Position numbers and translations under genes: made by a program. The notes under the pieces are model-generated. The model searched no databases, was not told the origin of the DNA, and saw only the letters and a list, made by a program, of their open reading frames with translations. This document shows positions 18,473 through 27,747 of a stretch of 64,000 nt of DNA, piece after piece; position 1 is the first letter of the stretch, and every line of letters begins with the position of its first letter. This stretch comes from Devosia pacifica (GTDB lineage Bacteria > Pseudomonadota > Alphaproteobacteria > Rhizobiales > Devosiaceae). The stretch lies in the NCBI RefSeq assembly GCF_014652635.1, contig NZ_BMZE01000002.1:725562-789561 (forward strand), given 5' to 3'.

Positions 18473-19449
18473 TGATCGGCCTCTCTCTTGTTCATTCGTC
18501 CCCGCAGACCGCTTGGTGGGGAGACGATGTTGTCTTCGCCCTCGACCTCGTGGCGGGACGTGCGATCTCGAATGGTGCGCAGCGGTCGCTTGCTGCTGCA
18601 ACCGCTTTCGCGCGGACCACGCCAAAACTCACAGGCGACCCGCAGAATGGCTGGCATCACATCGAGGCCGGTCAGCTCGCGCGATCGTCGCGCGGCGCGC
18701 ATATCGAGCCGGCCGCAACCAATTCCCTTCCAAACGCGACGCTTGCTGGCGCCATCGTTGGTGCTCCGGGTACGCTTCCTGACGGTTGGGGCGTCTTCGC
18801 CGGCGGTGGCATAAGCCTGTCGGTTGTCGGCAAGGGGAGTGCCGATGGTATTCCCTTCATCGACGTGCGCATTGCCGGAACCTCGTCAAGCAGCAGCGGG
18901 GTGGCGCTTTATCTCTCGCAGCCCTCGACCATACCAGTCACCGCCGGTCAGACCTGGACCATTGCCGGCGATGTCCGCCTTGTCGGCGGAAATCTTGAAG
19001 GCTTCAACACGGTGCGGCTCAATCTGAGGGAATACGGCTCAGGCGGATCCGGGCTCGACGTGCGTTATGGCGAGGATATCAGGTCGGTCCTCTCTGGCAC
19101 GCCACGGCGATTTTCGAGCACGCTCGCAGTGATTGGCCCGAGCGCGGCGTTTGTTCGGCCAATGCTGGAACTTACATTCGGTGCCGCAAAGGTTCTCGAT
19201 GTGGTGCTTCGGCTGCAATTGCCGCAACTCGAACAGTCGCTGACGGCGAGTTCCCCTATCCTCACCGGGGCCGAGCCGGCAAGTCGTGCGGCGGATGCGC
19301 TGACGCTTCACCTTCCCGCCGGGGCGCACGATTTGCGGCTGACATTCGATGACGGCGCGGAGATCCAGATCGAGAACGCAGCGGGCGACTATGCGCTCGA
19401 GGCGGCAGCGTTGCCCGGAAGATGGTTGCGCAGTGTGCGCGTGGCCTGA
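18472..19449 (+). CDS. ghsB: GTA/phage head-spike fibre protein (Rcc01080-like)
   Basis: A 325-residue protein resembling phage head spike fibre domains and Rcc01080. The N-terminal linker reaches the typical IEPAATNSLPNATL at about residue 80. A jelly-roll-like fibre domain follows (GGGISLSVVGKG, IDVRIAGT, QTWTIAGDVRLVGG) and ends with LPQLEQSLTASSPILT. A short beta domain closes the protein (LRLTFDDGAEIQI), a probable carbohydrate-contacting tip. It is translationally coupled to the spike base gene. Its last 61 bases overlap the convergent O-antigen ligase-like gene. Polysaccharide binding is known for the R. capsulatus relative and inferred here. Confidence 0.72.
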   Translation: MIGLSLVHSSPQTAWWGDDVVFALDLVAGRAISNGAQRSLAAATAFARTTPKLTGDPQNGWHHIEAGQLARSSRGAHIEPAATNSLPNATLAGAIVGAPGTLPDGWGVFAGGGISLSVVGKGSADGIPFIDVRIAGTSSSSSGVALYLSQPSTIPVTAGQTWTIAGDVRLVGGNLEGFNTVRLNLREYGSGGSGLDVRYGEDIRSVLSGTPRRFSSTLAVIGPSAAFVRPMLELTFGAAKVLDVVLRLQLPQLEQSLTASSPILTGAEPASRAADALTLHLPAGAHDLRLTFDDGAEIQIENAAGDYALEAAALPGRWLRSVRVA

Positions 19450-20747
19450 GGAGTCTTCTGGTATTCGCGGGCCACGCACAGGCTCGCGAATACCACGGCT
19501 AGCCAAAGATGCGGCACCCGCACGCTACCAATGCTGAAGCCGATGGCAAGAAAGCTCATCAGCAGGCTGACAGACAGCGCAAAAAGCCGCTGCCCCTCGT
19601 CGTCCTCGCTCTTTTGACCGATCCGGAACAGGCGCGAAGCCGCGGTCGCAATGCTCAAGGCGATCAGAATGTAGCCAAACGGTCCGAACTCGCCAAAGGT
19701 CCGTGCGTACCACGAGAACAGCGGCGGTAGTTCGCCGAAGCGATCGCCGAGATAGAAGCGCTGGAGTTCTGAGCTCATCTCGACGGCGTAGCCGACTTTA
19801 TCGACGACGGCATAGCCGACCTGGCCGAACCCTTGTCCGATTGGCGACGTAAGCCCGGTTTCGAATGCCGCATTCATCAGATAGGCGCGGGTGATGTTTG
19901 AAAGGGGCTGATCAGGTCCCAGCAGCATCGGAGCAAAGGCCGGCAATACGAGGCCTGCTGAAAACGCTGAGATGACGAGGATAAAGCCGTAACTTCCGGC
20001 GGGGATGATGCCGCGACGCGCTCCGCGCACGGCGAGCCAGCCGAGGGCCATTGCCAGAAGCCCGAAATAGGCGGTGCGGGCACCCGACATCAGGCAGAAC
20101 ACTATCAGTGCGGTTGCCAGCAATGGCCGCTTTTCCGGTGCTGTCGTGGCAAAGCCCAGGCACAGCAGCAGCACGAACGCATTGAACGATGGCTCGAGTG
20201 ACAGGCCAAACAGCCGGCCTGTCTCGGCGGGCGCGCTTGTCGCCAGTTTTCGCAACAGTCCGAATGCGCTCTCTGCCGCCGGCAGCGCCCAACCAATGAC
20301 TTCGAGGCTTGAGACACAGATCAGCAGAACACTGAGCCAGAAAAAAGCCTGGCGAGCGCGCTTGAGGAAAGCGTCGATGCCAATGACGCGCGCATGCAGC
20401 ATCATCACTCCGGCAAGTCCGAAGAAGTATGCATAAGTAGAAAGGCTCAGCAGATAGCGGCTAAGCCCGGCGCGGCCGCCATAGTCGTTGGCGAGCATCA
20501 TCGTCAGATGCACCGGCAGGCTTATGAGGATCAGGCCAAGATACATCCAGTGCCAGCGCAGGATCGGCGTCAGGTCGGCAAACGACAGCCGGGTTGCTAC
20601 AATCGGCAGCATTGCAGCGAGATAGAGCAGGGAAGCATAGAAAAACCCTTCCTGGCTGAGTTCGCCAAATCCAACGAGCGGCCTGACACCATTGAATGGC
20701 AGTGCCAGCACCATGACGGTGAAAGCAGAATTCGCGAACTGCTTCAT
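19389..20747 (-). CDS. O-antigen ligase/polymerase-like membrane protein
   Basis: A 452-residue inner-membrane protein with about ten to twelve hydrophobic segments. It has a large periplasmic loop late in the sequence (about residues 310-350, around GQGFGQVGYAV). This layout fits Wzy/WaaL-type polymerases and ligases acting on lipid-linked glycans. It is the last gene of a five-gene polysaccharide operon. The start was placed at 20747 because its ATG overlaps the upstream glycosyltransferase stop as ATGA. The 3' end overlaps the convergent spike-fibre gene. Polymerase versus ligase activity cannot be decided from sequence. Confidence 0.75.
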   Translation of the reverse strand: MKQFANSAFTVMVLALPFNGVRPLVGFGELSQEGFFYASLLYLAAMLPIVATRLSFADLTPILRWHWMYLGLILISLPVHLTMMLANDYGGRAGLSRYLLSLSTYAYFFGLAGVMMLHARVIGIDAFLKRARQAFFWLSVLLICVSSLEVIGWALPAAESAFGLLRKLATSAPAETGRLFGLSLEPSFNAFVLLLCLGFATTAPEKRPLLATALIVFCLMSGARTAYFGLLAMALGWLAVRGARRGIIPAGSYGFILVISAFSAGLVLPAFAPMLLGPDQPLSNITRAYLMNAAFETGLTSPIGQGFGQVGYAVVDKVGYAVEMSSELQRFYLGDRFGELPPLFSWYARTFGEFGPFGYILIALSIATAASRLFRIGQKSEDDEGQRLFALSVSLLMSFLAIGFSIGSVRVPHLWLAVVFASLCVAREYQKTPQATRTLRNHLPGNAAASSA

Positions 20748-21553
20748 GCCGGCCGCTTCTTCATGGCCCAATTGCGCTGAGACAGCCTTGCGGCAAGAGC
20801 CGCCGGAACAGCCAGTGTGGCCAGCGTTCTCAGCATGCCTCCTGCGCTCGGCCCATCAAATGATTTGTGCTGCCACTGCGCCTTCAGCCGCATGCGCAAC
20901 TGGGTTTGCCGATGCCTTGCCGAAAGCCCGGTGGCACTCTGCTCATAGTCGATCAAGACAGTATCGAGGCAATCGACACCCAGGTGCTGCGACAGGCGCA
21001 GCGCCAATTCGTAATCCTGCGCCAGGCGATAGCGCGTGTCGTAATTGCCGTACCGGCGCAGCGCCTCCGCACTCAGCATGAAGCTTGAATGCTTGAAGGC
21101 GGCATTGCGCTTGAGATAAGCGGCGACGGCGTCCGGGCCACCGGTGACACCATGGATGAAGAGGGTTTTGCCCGTTTCGTCGTGCACGCGTGCGCGGCAT
21201 CCCAAAAGGCCAAGGTGCGGGTTGGCCTGCATGTGGATCAATTGCCGCGCCATTCGCTCTGGATAGGCGATATCACCAACATCAAGGCGGGCGACATGGC
21301 CATAGCCACGCCTCAACGCCTCTTCCACACCACGGCTGAGTGCCCTGGTGATGCCGCCATTGTTCTCAAGCCGCAGGATCTCGACGCCTGCGAGAGACCC
21401 GTGGAGCCTTTCGATCGGTTCGGGTGAACCGTCATCGATGAGCATGATATCGGTCGGCTGTGTCTGGCGTAAAAGGGAGGCTAGGCTGGCTTCAAGCGCC
21501 AGTCGGTCGGGCTTATAGGCTGGAACGAGACAAAGCACCGGCGCCAGTGTCAT
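20744..21553 (-). CDS. Family 2 glycosyltransferase
   Basis: A 269-residue GT-A fold (GT2) glycosyltransferase. The N-terminus is VLCLVPAYKPDRLALEASL, followed by IMLIDDGSPEPIERL and NNGGITRALSRGV. The acidic nucleotide-sugar site appears as RLDVGD rather than a canonical DxD. LAQDYELALRL near residue 195 supplies the usual ED-type catalytic region. It is a cytoplasmic or membrane-associated enzyme that would add a sugar to the growing surface polysaccharide. ATGA overlaps with both neighbours indicate tight coupling. Donor and acceptor are unknown. Confidence 0.88.
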   Translation of the reverse strand: MTLAPVLCLVPAYKPDRLALEASLASLLRQTQPTDIMLIDDGSPEPIERLHGSLAGVEILRLENNGGITRALSRGVEEALRRGYGHVARLDVGDIAYPERMARQLIHMQANPHLGLLGCRARVHDETGKTLFIHGVTGGPDAVAAYLKRNAAFKHSSFMLSAEALRRYGNYDTRYRLAQDYELALRLSQHLGVDCLDTVLIDYEQSATGLSARHRQTQLRMRLKAQWQHKSFDGPSAGGMLRTLATLAVPAALAARLSQRNWAMKKRPA

Positions 21554-22611
21554 GGTCGGGATACGCCATTGCGATAGATCGCATCAAGCTGTGCAAAGAC
21601 TCGTTCCGCCCGATAGGCACTCTCGAATTTCTCACGTGCACGCACACCCATCTCTGCCAGGTCATACTGGCGCAATCGACGAATGGTCTCGGCAAGGCTG
21701 CGGCTTTCGGGGCGTGCGACGAGCCCGGTGACACCGTCCTCGACAAGTTCGGGCAACCCGCCGACATCGCTGCAAACGACTGGCCGTCCGGCCCGCATCG
21801 CCTCGACCGCCACGAGTCCGAAGCCCTCCCAGCGCGAGGGTACGATCACCGCATCGGCCGCCGCCATGGCTTGCTGAATGTCCTCGCCGGTTTGCCATCC
21901 CCTATCGATGACTCCCGCGGGGAGGGCTTCGGGCCGAACGCTGTGGCCGATGACATTGCCGCCGATCATCGTCAGTGTGAAACCGTCCTCGGCCAGCATC
22001 GGCATCGCCTCGAGCAGCAGGTCTAGGCCCTTCTGGCGGTCATAGCGGCCAACAAACAGCAGCGCCTTGGCCTTGCGGTTCGGCGGAAGTGGCGTGCAGG
22101 CGGCATCACGCAGACCGTTCGCCACCTGCACGCATCGCGCACCCGGCAGGCCCCAACTGGCTGCCAGCCGGGTTTCGCTCTCAGAGATGTTGACGATGGC
22201 GTCGGTCGAGAGCGCCAGAGCCCGTTCCGCAAGGGCATAGAGCAGCGCGCCGCGACGCCCGGCCTCACCCGCGAACGCCCAGCCATGGGCGCAGTAGACG
22301 AGACGGGCAGCGGGCCGCGTCACCAGGCGCCCGATGGCACCGGCAAAGCTCGAGTGCAGATGCACCACATCATAGGCCGTCGAGCGCAGATGATGGCGCC
22401 AGCCATTGGCCAGCGCCACAAGACCAGACAGCGTACGTCCGCCGCCCTGAATGCCGACGACTTCCACCCCCGCGCTATCGATCAGGTGGCGCTGGTCCTC
22501 CGGACACAGCACGACGACACGCTGATAGGCGTTGCTCTGCAGCCCGAGCACTTCGTTCAAATAGGTACCGGTGCCGCCATAAAGCGTCTCGGCAAAGTGC
22601 AGTACCCGCAT
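21550..22611 (-). CDS. Family 4 glycosyltransferase
   Basis: A 353-residue GT-B fold (GT4) glycosyltransferase. The glycine-rich N-terminal loop (ETLYGGTGTYLNEV) and LLFVGRYDRQKGLDLLLEAMP near residue 190 are typical. The EX7E donor-site region appears as VPSRWEGFGLVAVEAMRAGRPVV. It lies within the ugd-epimerase-GT operon, with one base between the epimerase stop and its start. It probably transfers a sugar made by those enzymes, for example glucuronate or galacturonate, but specificity is inferred only from context. Confidence 0.9.
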   Translation of the reverse strand: MRVLHFAETLYGGTGTYLNEVLGLQSNAYQRVVVLCPEDQRHLIDSAGVEVVGIQGGGRTLSGLVALANGWRHHLRSTAYDVVHLHSSFAGAIGRLVTRPAARLVYCAHGWAFAGEAGRRGALLYALAERALALSTDAIVNISESETRLAASWGLPGARCVQVANGLRDAACTPLPPNRKAKALLFVGRYDRQKGLDLLLEAMPMLAEDGFTLTMIGGNVIGHSVRPEALPAGVIDRGWQTGEDIQQAMAAADAVIVPSRWEGFGLVAVEAMRAGRPVVCSDVGGLPELVEDGVTGLVARPESRSLAETIRRLRQYDLAEMGVRAREKFESAYRAERVFAQLDAIYRNGVSRP

Positions 22612-22612
22612 G

Positions 22613-23638
22613 TCAGCGATCCGCCGCGATATCGGCGTAATGGCCGAGATACCAATCGACGAACGCCTTCACGCCTTCTGTGACGGAGGTGGTCGGCTTG
22701 TAGCCTATAAGGGCTTCGAGCAGTGCCGGATCGGCCCCGGTTTCAACCACGTCGCCCGGCTGCATCGGCAGCATCACCTTCTCGGCACTCTTGCCCAGCG
22801 CAGCTTCAATCGCGGCAATGAATGCCATCAGTTCGCTAGGCTGGCCGCCGGCAATATTCACACTGCGCCAGGGTGCTGCCGGTGAAAGCGAGTCTTCGCC
22901 GCGCGGCACGTCGACCGGCATGCCGATCCGTGGCGGACTACCCATCAGTCTGGTGATCGCTTCTACAAGATCATCGACATAGGTAAAATCACGCCGCATC
23001 CGGCCTTCGCCATAGACCTCGATCGCCTGATTGCGCGTCATCGCTTCAACGAATTTGAACAGCGCCATGTCGGGTCGGCCCCATGGCCCGTAAACCGTGA
23101 AGAACCTGAAGCAGGTCGTCGGAATGGCGAACAGATGCGCATAGGAATGGCTCATCGCCTCGCAAGCCTTCTTGGTCGCGGCATAGAGTGAGACAGGCCA
23201 GTCGGTGCGGTCGGTTTCCGAAAACGGCAAGTCCTCGTTGGCGCCGTAGACGGAGGAGGTTGAGGCAATCAGCAAGTGCCTCGGCGGCGCCCGCCTCAGC
23301 GCCTCGAGCAGGTTGAACGTGCCGACGAGGTTCGTCGCCACATAGTCTCCAGGCTGTTCGAGGCTGTAGCGCACGCCGGCCTGCGCGGCGAGGTGAACGA
23401 CGATCTCTGGCTCTATAGAGTCCACCAGGGCGTCGATCGCTGTTTTGTCCTCGAGCCGCATCTGGTGATGGGTGAAGCGCTGATCGGCGCGGAGCAGGTC
23501 CAGCCGCTGCTCCTTCAGGCGCGGATCATAATATGGGGTCATCGCGTCGAGCCCGGTGACGCTATGCCCATCTGCAAGCAATCGTTTTGTCGTGTGGTAT
23601 CCGATGAAGCCGGCAGCCCCGGTGACAAGGATCCTCAT
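22613..23638 (-). CDS. UDP-glucuronate 4-epimerase
   Basis: A 341-residue extended SDR that interconverts UDP-glucuronate and UDP-galacturonate. The Rossmann motif GAAGFIG is at residues 7-13, and the catalytic Tyr152-Lys156 pair is in LYAATKK. The stretch [18 protein letters not shown] separates this LpsL/CapI group from GalE. It overlaps ugd by 4 bases, so substrate and product enzymes are coupled. This context implies a galacturonate-containing capsule or LPS. Confidence 0.9.
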   Translation of the reverse strand: MRILVTGAAGFIGYHTTKRLLADGHSVTGLDAMTPYYDPRLKEQRLDLLRADQRFTHHQMRLEDKTAIDALVDSIEPEIVVHLAAQAGVRYSLEQPGDYVATNLVGTFNLLEALRRAPPRHLLIASTSSVYGANEDLPFSETDRTDWPVSLYAATKKACEAMSHSYAHLFAIPTTCFRFFTVYGPWGRPDMALFKFVEAMTRNQAIEVYGEGRMRRDFTYVDDLVEAITRLMGSPPRIGMPVDVPRGEDSLSPAAPWRSVNIAGGQPSELMAFIAAIEAALGKSAEKVMLPMQPGDVVETGADPALLEALIGYKPTTSVTEGVKAFVDWYLGHYADIAADR

Positions 23639-24963
23639 TCGGCCGCGCGCATGCTGGGGGTATCGACATCCAGCGCCGGGCGACCAATGCCGCGATACTC
23701 AAAGCCAAGTGCCCGCATGGTCCGTGCGTCAAACAGGTTGCGCAGATCAACGATCACTGGTTGCGCCATGATGTCTCTGATCCGCGCCATGTCGAGCGCC
23801 CGGAACTCGCGCCATTCTGTCGCCAGCACCAGGCAGTCTGCGCCGGTCGCTGCCGCATAGGCGTCTTCGCTTAGTGCGAGCCCCGCAAGGCCAGCCGCCG
23901 CTTGCGGATCATATGCCGAGATGCGCGCTCCAGCTCTGATAAGCGCCTCTGCGATGCCCAGCGCCGGGGACTCGCGCATGTCATCAGTGCCAGGTTTGAA
24001 GGTGAGTCCGAGCAGCGCAATCCGCCTGCCCTCGACACTGCCGCCACAGGCCTCGACAATCCGGCGCGCCATCCTGGTGAAGCGCTCGGCATTCACCGCA
24101 ATCGTTGCCTCGACCAACCGCTGCGGTGCTTCATAGCGCCTTCCCATGGCCGCGAGCGCGCGCGTGTCCTTCGGAAAACATGAGCCGCCATAGCCGGGGC
24201 CGGCTTCGAGAAATTTCGGGCCTATGCGGCTGTCGAGGCCGATCCCGCGCGCAACGTCGGCAATGTCGCCGCCCGCTTTTTCACACAGATCCGCCATCTC
24301 ATTGATGAAGCTGATCTTCATCGCGAGAAAAGCGTTGGCTGCGTACTTCAGGAGTTCGGCGCTGCGCCGCGTCGTCATGAACAGCGCCGTGCCGCGCTGC
24401 GTCAGGGGACGATAAAGCTCCGACATCAGGGCGCGCGCGCGTTCGGTTTCAGCACCCACGACGATCCGTTCGGGCTGGCAGAAATCCTTGATCGCCGCGC
24501 CCTCGCGCAAAAATTCCGGGTTGGAGACGACATCAAACACTGCGTCCGGCCTCGCTGCATGGATTGCCGAAGCAACCGCGTCGCCGGTCCCGACAGGCAC
24601 GGTGGACTTGGTGACGACGAGCGTGAAGCCGTCAAGCGCCAGTCCGATCGACTTGGCAGCCGCATGAACGCTCGAAAGATCCGCCTCGTCATTGTCGGAG
24701 GCAGGCGTTCCGACGGCGATCACGACGATGTCTGCTGCTGCGACTGCCTGGTCAAGCCGGGTATCGAAGCGCAGCCGCCCTTCCGCGACATTCGCTGCGA
24801 TCAACTCGGCAAGCCCCGGTTCGTAGATCGGCACGAGACCCGAGCGCAGTTCGGCGATGCGGTGTTCGTCGCGGTCGATGCAGGTGATGTCGTGGCCAAA
24901 ATCGGCGAGACAGGCGCCGCTGACCAGCCCTACATATCCCGACCCCACAATCGCCACGCGCAT
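23635..24963 (-). CDS. ugd: UDP-glucose 6-dehydrogenase
   Basis: A 442-residue enzyme oxidising UDP-glucose to UDP-glucuronate with two NAD+. It has the N-terminal Rossmann motif [10 protein letters not shown], the substrate-site STVPVGT near residue 120, and [10 protein letters not shown]. The nucleophilic Cys262 is in [25 protein letters not shown] marks the C-terminal domain. It is the first gene of the minus-strand polysaccharide operon and feeds the overlapping 4-epimerase gene downstream. Confidence 0.95.
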   Translation of the reverse strand: MRVAIVGSGYVGLVSGACLADFGHDITCIDRDEHRIAELRSGLVPIYEPGLAELIAANVAEGRLRFDTRLDQAVAAADIVVIAVGTPASDNDEADLSSVHAAAKSIGLALDGFTLVVTKSTVPVGTGDAVASAIHAARPDAVFDVVSNPEFLREGAAIKDFCQPERIVVGAETERARALMSELYRPLTQRGTALFMTTRRSAELLKYAANAFLAMKISFINEMADLCEKAGGDIADVARGIGLDSRIGPKFLEAGPGYGGSCFPKDTRALAAMGRRYEAPQRLVEATIAVNAERFTRMARRIVEACGGSVEGRRIALLGLTFKPGTDDMRESPALGIAEALIRAGARISAYDPQAAAGLAGLALSEDAYAAATGADCLVLATEWREFRALDMARIRDIMAQPVIVDLRNLFDARTMRALGFEYRGIGRPALDVDTPSMRAAE

Positions 24964-25024
24964 CGCAGTTCACTCCCCCAAGTGCTGCTACCATATACAC
25001 AGTTTCATGACAGGAAAACCAAGG

Positions 25025-25903
25025 CTAGTCAGCAACATCGCTGCTTCTTGCCGGCGCCGGCCCGACCGTCGCGGTGCTGCCGAGCGAGGCGATGACAATG
25101 GCAGCGATGCCGATGACCTGCCAGATGGCCAGTGCCTCGCCGAGGATCAGCAGCCCCGAAAGCGCCGCGAGGGCCGGCTGGCCGCTCATCAGGATACCGA
25201 AGGTTCTGGCCGGAAGCCGGGGCAGGGCGAGCATGTCGAGGCTATAGGGAATGGCGCTCGACAGCAGCGCCACACCGAGAGCCGCCGGCAGCAGCACGGG
25301 ATCGAGCATGCTCGCCCCGGCTGTTGCCACGCCGAACGGCAGCGCGAGGCACGCGGCGGTGCTGATGCCGAGCGCCGCGATCTCGGCGCCGCCGCCACCG
25401 CCCGCCCGCTGGCCGAACAGGATATATCCGGCCCAGCAAATACCCGCCGCAAGCGCAAAGCCAACGCCTGCGGGATCGAGTCCTGCGGCAGCATCGCCGA
25501 GCGGCAGCAGCACCCACAACCCGAACACTGCCAGTATGATCCAGAAGTAATCGATCGGCCGGCGCGATCCGGCGAGTGCCACCGCCAGCGGCCCGAGAAA
25601 CTCGAGCGCCACCGCCACGCCCAGCGGAATGGTCGAGATCGCCTGGTAGAACAGCATGTTCATGGCGCCCATCGCCAGCCCGTAAACGAGGATGACCCGG
25701 CGTTGCCCCGGTTTCGGCCACCTCCGCCACGGCCTAAACACCATCAGCATGACGATCGCCGCCAGCACCAGGCGCATGGTCACCGTGCCCATGGTGCCGA
25801 CCAGCGGAAACAGCATCTTGGCAAAGGATGAGCCGGTCTGCGTCGCGATCATGCCAAGGGTCACCAGCAGGACCGGCACCGCCACCGTTTTGAAATTTTG
25901 CAT
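25025..25903 (-). CDS. EamA-family exporter (RhtA-like)
   Basis: A 292-residue inner-membrane protein with ten predicted hydrophobic segments arranged as two EamA repeats. The second repeat includes ICWAGYILFGQRAGG. It most resembles RhtA-type threonine/homoserine exporters, for example FYQAISTIPLGVAVALEFLGP. The Met at 25903 follows an AAGG site; an in-frame Met ten codons upstream is less convincing. It stands alone, divergent from the aldo/keto reductase operon. Substrate is not determined. Confidence 0.85.
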   Translation of the reverse strand: MQNFKTVAVPVLLVTLGMIATQTGSSFAKMLFPLVGTMGTVTMRLVLAAIVMLMVFRPWRRWPKPGQRRVILVYGLAMGAMNMLFYQAISTIPLGVAVALEFLGPLAVALAGSRRPIDYFWIILAVFGLWVLLPLGDAAAGLDPAGVGFALAAGICWAGYILFGQRAGGGGGAEIAALGISTAACLALPFGVATAGASMLDPVLLPAALGVALLSSAIPYSLDMLALPRLPARTFGILMSGQPALAALSGLLILGEALAIWQVIGIAAIVIASLGSTATVGPAPARSSDVAD

Positions 25904-26006
25904 GTAACCTTCGGGATGCGAGGGAGAAAACACCGAACCGCGGCGTTGACCCGCCGGGGCGCGCAGATTAGCCCTTAGTTGCTTTTCACATAAGGAGGAA
26001 CGGGTG

Positions 26007-27068
26007 ATGGAGTACCGCTATCTTGGACGGTCGGGCCTGCGGGTGTCGACAATGACCATGGGCACGATGACGTTCGGCGGCTCCGAGCGGATTGGCAATA
26101 CCGATCAGGCAGCTGCCGACCGGCAGGTCGATCTGTGCCTCGATCATGGCGTCAATTTCTTCGATACGGCGAATGTCTACAATGCCGGCGTCTCCGAAGA
26201 AATCCTCGGGCAGGCGCTGACATCGCCGACGCGCCGCGAGAAAGCGCTGGTGGCCTCGAAGGTGCGCTTCCCGATGGGGCAGGACCCCAATGAGCGCGGG
26301 CTTTCGCGGCATCACATCATCGCGCAGTGCGAGGCCAGCCTGAAGCGGCTCAAGCGCGATCATATCGATCTTTATCAGGTGCATGAGTGGGATGGGCGCA
26401 CACCGCTCGAGGAGACGCTGGCGGCCCTCAATACGTTGGTCGAACACGGCAAGGTCCGCTATATCGGTGCCTCGAACTATTCCGGCTGGCACCTGATGAA
26501 GGCGCTCGGCATCTCCGATGCGCGCAACCAGCACCGCTTCGTTTCCCAGCAGATCCACTATTCGCTGCACACGCGCGATGCTGAAAACGAGCTGGTGCCG
26601 ATCTCGCTCGATCAGGGCCTCGGCATTCTGGTGTGGAGCCCGCTTGCGGGTGGTTTGCTCTCCGGCAAGTACCGCCGGGACAGCAAGCCGGAAAGCGGCC
26701 GGCAGACGCAGGAATTCCGCGAGCCGCCGGTCTATAGCTGGGATGCGCTGTACGACATTATCGATGTGCTGGTCGATGTGGCCAGCGCCCACAATGTTTC
26801 GGGCGCGCAAGTGGCGCTCGCCTGGCTGCTTGGCCGTCCCGGCGTCACGTCGGTGATCATCGGTGGACGCAACGAAGACCAGTTCAAGGACAATCTCGCA
26901 GCGGCCGACCTCAAGCTCACCGAAGAGGAACGCGCCCGGCTCGATGCGGTCAGCCAGCCAAATCTGATGTATCCCTATTGGCATCAGATGCTCACGGCCA
27001 GCGACCGCCTCGGCGATGCCGACCTGACGCTGATCGGGCCGCATCTCGAGGCTGAAAAGCGTGGCTAG
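26007..27068 (+). CDS. Aldo/keto reductase
   Basis: A 353-residue NADPH-dependent aldo/keto reductase of the voltage-channel-beta/YajO-like group. The catalytic tetrad is readable as Asp53 and Tyr58 in [11 protein letters not shown], Lys85 in VASKVRF, and His126 in YQVHEWDG. The cofactor loop lies near [16 protein letters not shown]. The start is ATG after a TAAGGAGG site, preferred over the GTG one codon earlier. Its stop overlaps the GTG start of the FAH-family gene (GTGGCTAG), so the two are coupled. Substrate unknown. Confidence 0.92.
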   Translation: MEYRYLGRSGLRVSTMTMGTMTFGGSERIGNTDQAAADRQVDLCLDHGVNFFDTANVYNAGVSEEILGQALTSPTRREKALVASKVRFPMGQDPNERGLSRHHIIAQCEASLKRLKRDHIDLYQVHEWDGRTPLEETLAALNTLVEHGKVRYIGASNYSGWHLMKALGISDARNQHRFVSQQIHYSLHTRDAENELVPISLDQGLGILVWSPLAGGLLSGKYRRDSKPESGRQTQEFREPPVYSWDALYDIIDVLVDVASAHNVSGAQVALAWLLGRPGVTSVIIGGRNEDQFKDNLAAADLKLTEEERARLDAVSQPNLMYPYWHQMLTASDRLGDADLTLIGPHLEAEKRG

Positions 27069-27747
27069 TTTCGTTATTCCGCGCCCGGCGCCGGTCTCCG
27101 TGCCGGTTGCCGGCGGTGGTCTTTTTCCGGTCCGGCGCATCTATTGCGTCGGCCGCAATTACGCCGAGCACGCGCGCGAAATGGGCAACGACCCCGATCG
27201 CGAGCCGCCATTCTTTTTTGGCAAGCCCGCCGATACCCTTGTTATCGGCGGCGGTGACGTACCGTATCCGCCGCAGACGGCGGATTTGCACCATGAGATC
27301 GAACTGGTGGTCGCCATCGGGCGCGATGGCTTCGGGATCGAGCCCGACATGGCGCTCGGGCATGTGTTCGGCTATGCCGCCGGGATCGATCTGACGCGCC
27401 GCGACCTGCAGGCGGAGGCCAAGAAAATGGGACGCCCATGGGATATGGCCAAGGGCTTCGACCATTCGGCTCCGATTGGGGAGATTGCGCCGGCCTCGCA
27501 GATCGGTCATCCAAACGCTGGTGCCATCGGTCTGTCGGTCAATGGCGAAGCCCGCCAGAAGGGCGATCTTGCCGACCAGATCTGGCCCGTGGGCGATACG
27601 ATTGCCTACCTCTCACGTTTCGTTGCGCTCAAGGCCGGTGATCTGATCTTTACAGGGACACCGGCGGGCGTCGCTGCGGTTCAACAGGGAGACCTTGTTG
27701 AAGGCACGATCGAGGGGGTCGGGAGCGTCACGGCCAGACTAGTCTGA
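27061..27747 (+). CDS. Fumarylacetoacetate hydrolase-family protein
   Basis: A 228-residue single-domain FAH-family hydrolase, similar in length to fumarylpyruvate hydrolases. Landmarks are [28 protein letters not shown], the metal-binding [12 protein letters not shown] (His-x-Glu...Glu), and [18 protein letters not shown] near the C-terminus. It starts with GTG inside the preceding reductase gene, and its stop overlaps the helicase gene start (TGATG). It likely cleaves a C-C bond in a beta-diketo or fumarylpyruvate-type acid. The exact substrate is unknown. Confidence 0.88.
   Translation: MASFVIPRPAPVSVPVAGGGLFPVRRIYCVGRNYAEHAREMGNDPDREPPFFFGKPADTLVIGGGDVPYPPQTADLHHEIELVVAIGRDGFGIEPDMALGHVFGYAAGIDLTRRDLQAEAKKMGRPWDMAKGFDHSAPIGEIAPASQIGHPNAGAIGLSVNGEARQKGDLADQIWPVGDTIAYLSRFVALKAGDLIFTGTPAGVAAVQQGDLVEGTIEGVGSVTARLV

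Noticed and set aside
24857..25831. 324-codon plus-strand frame over ugd and the EamA gene
   Set aside because: It spans two well-supported minus-strand genes and is dominated by Arg, Gln and His.
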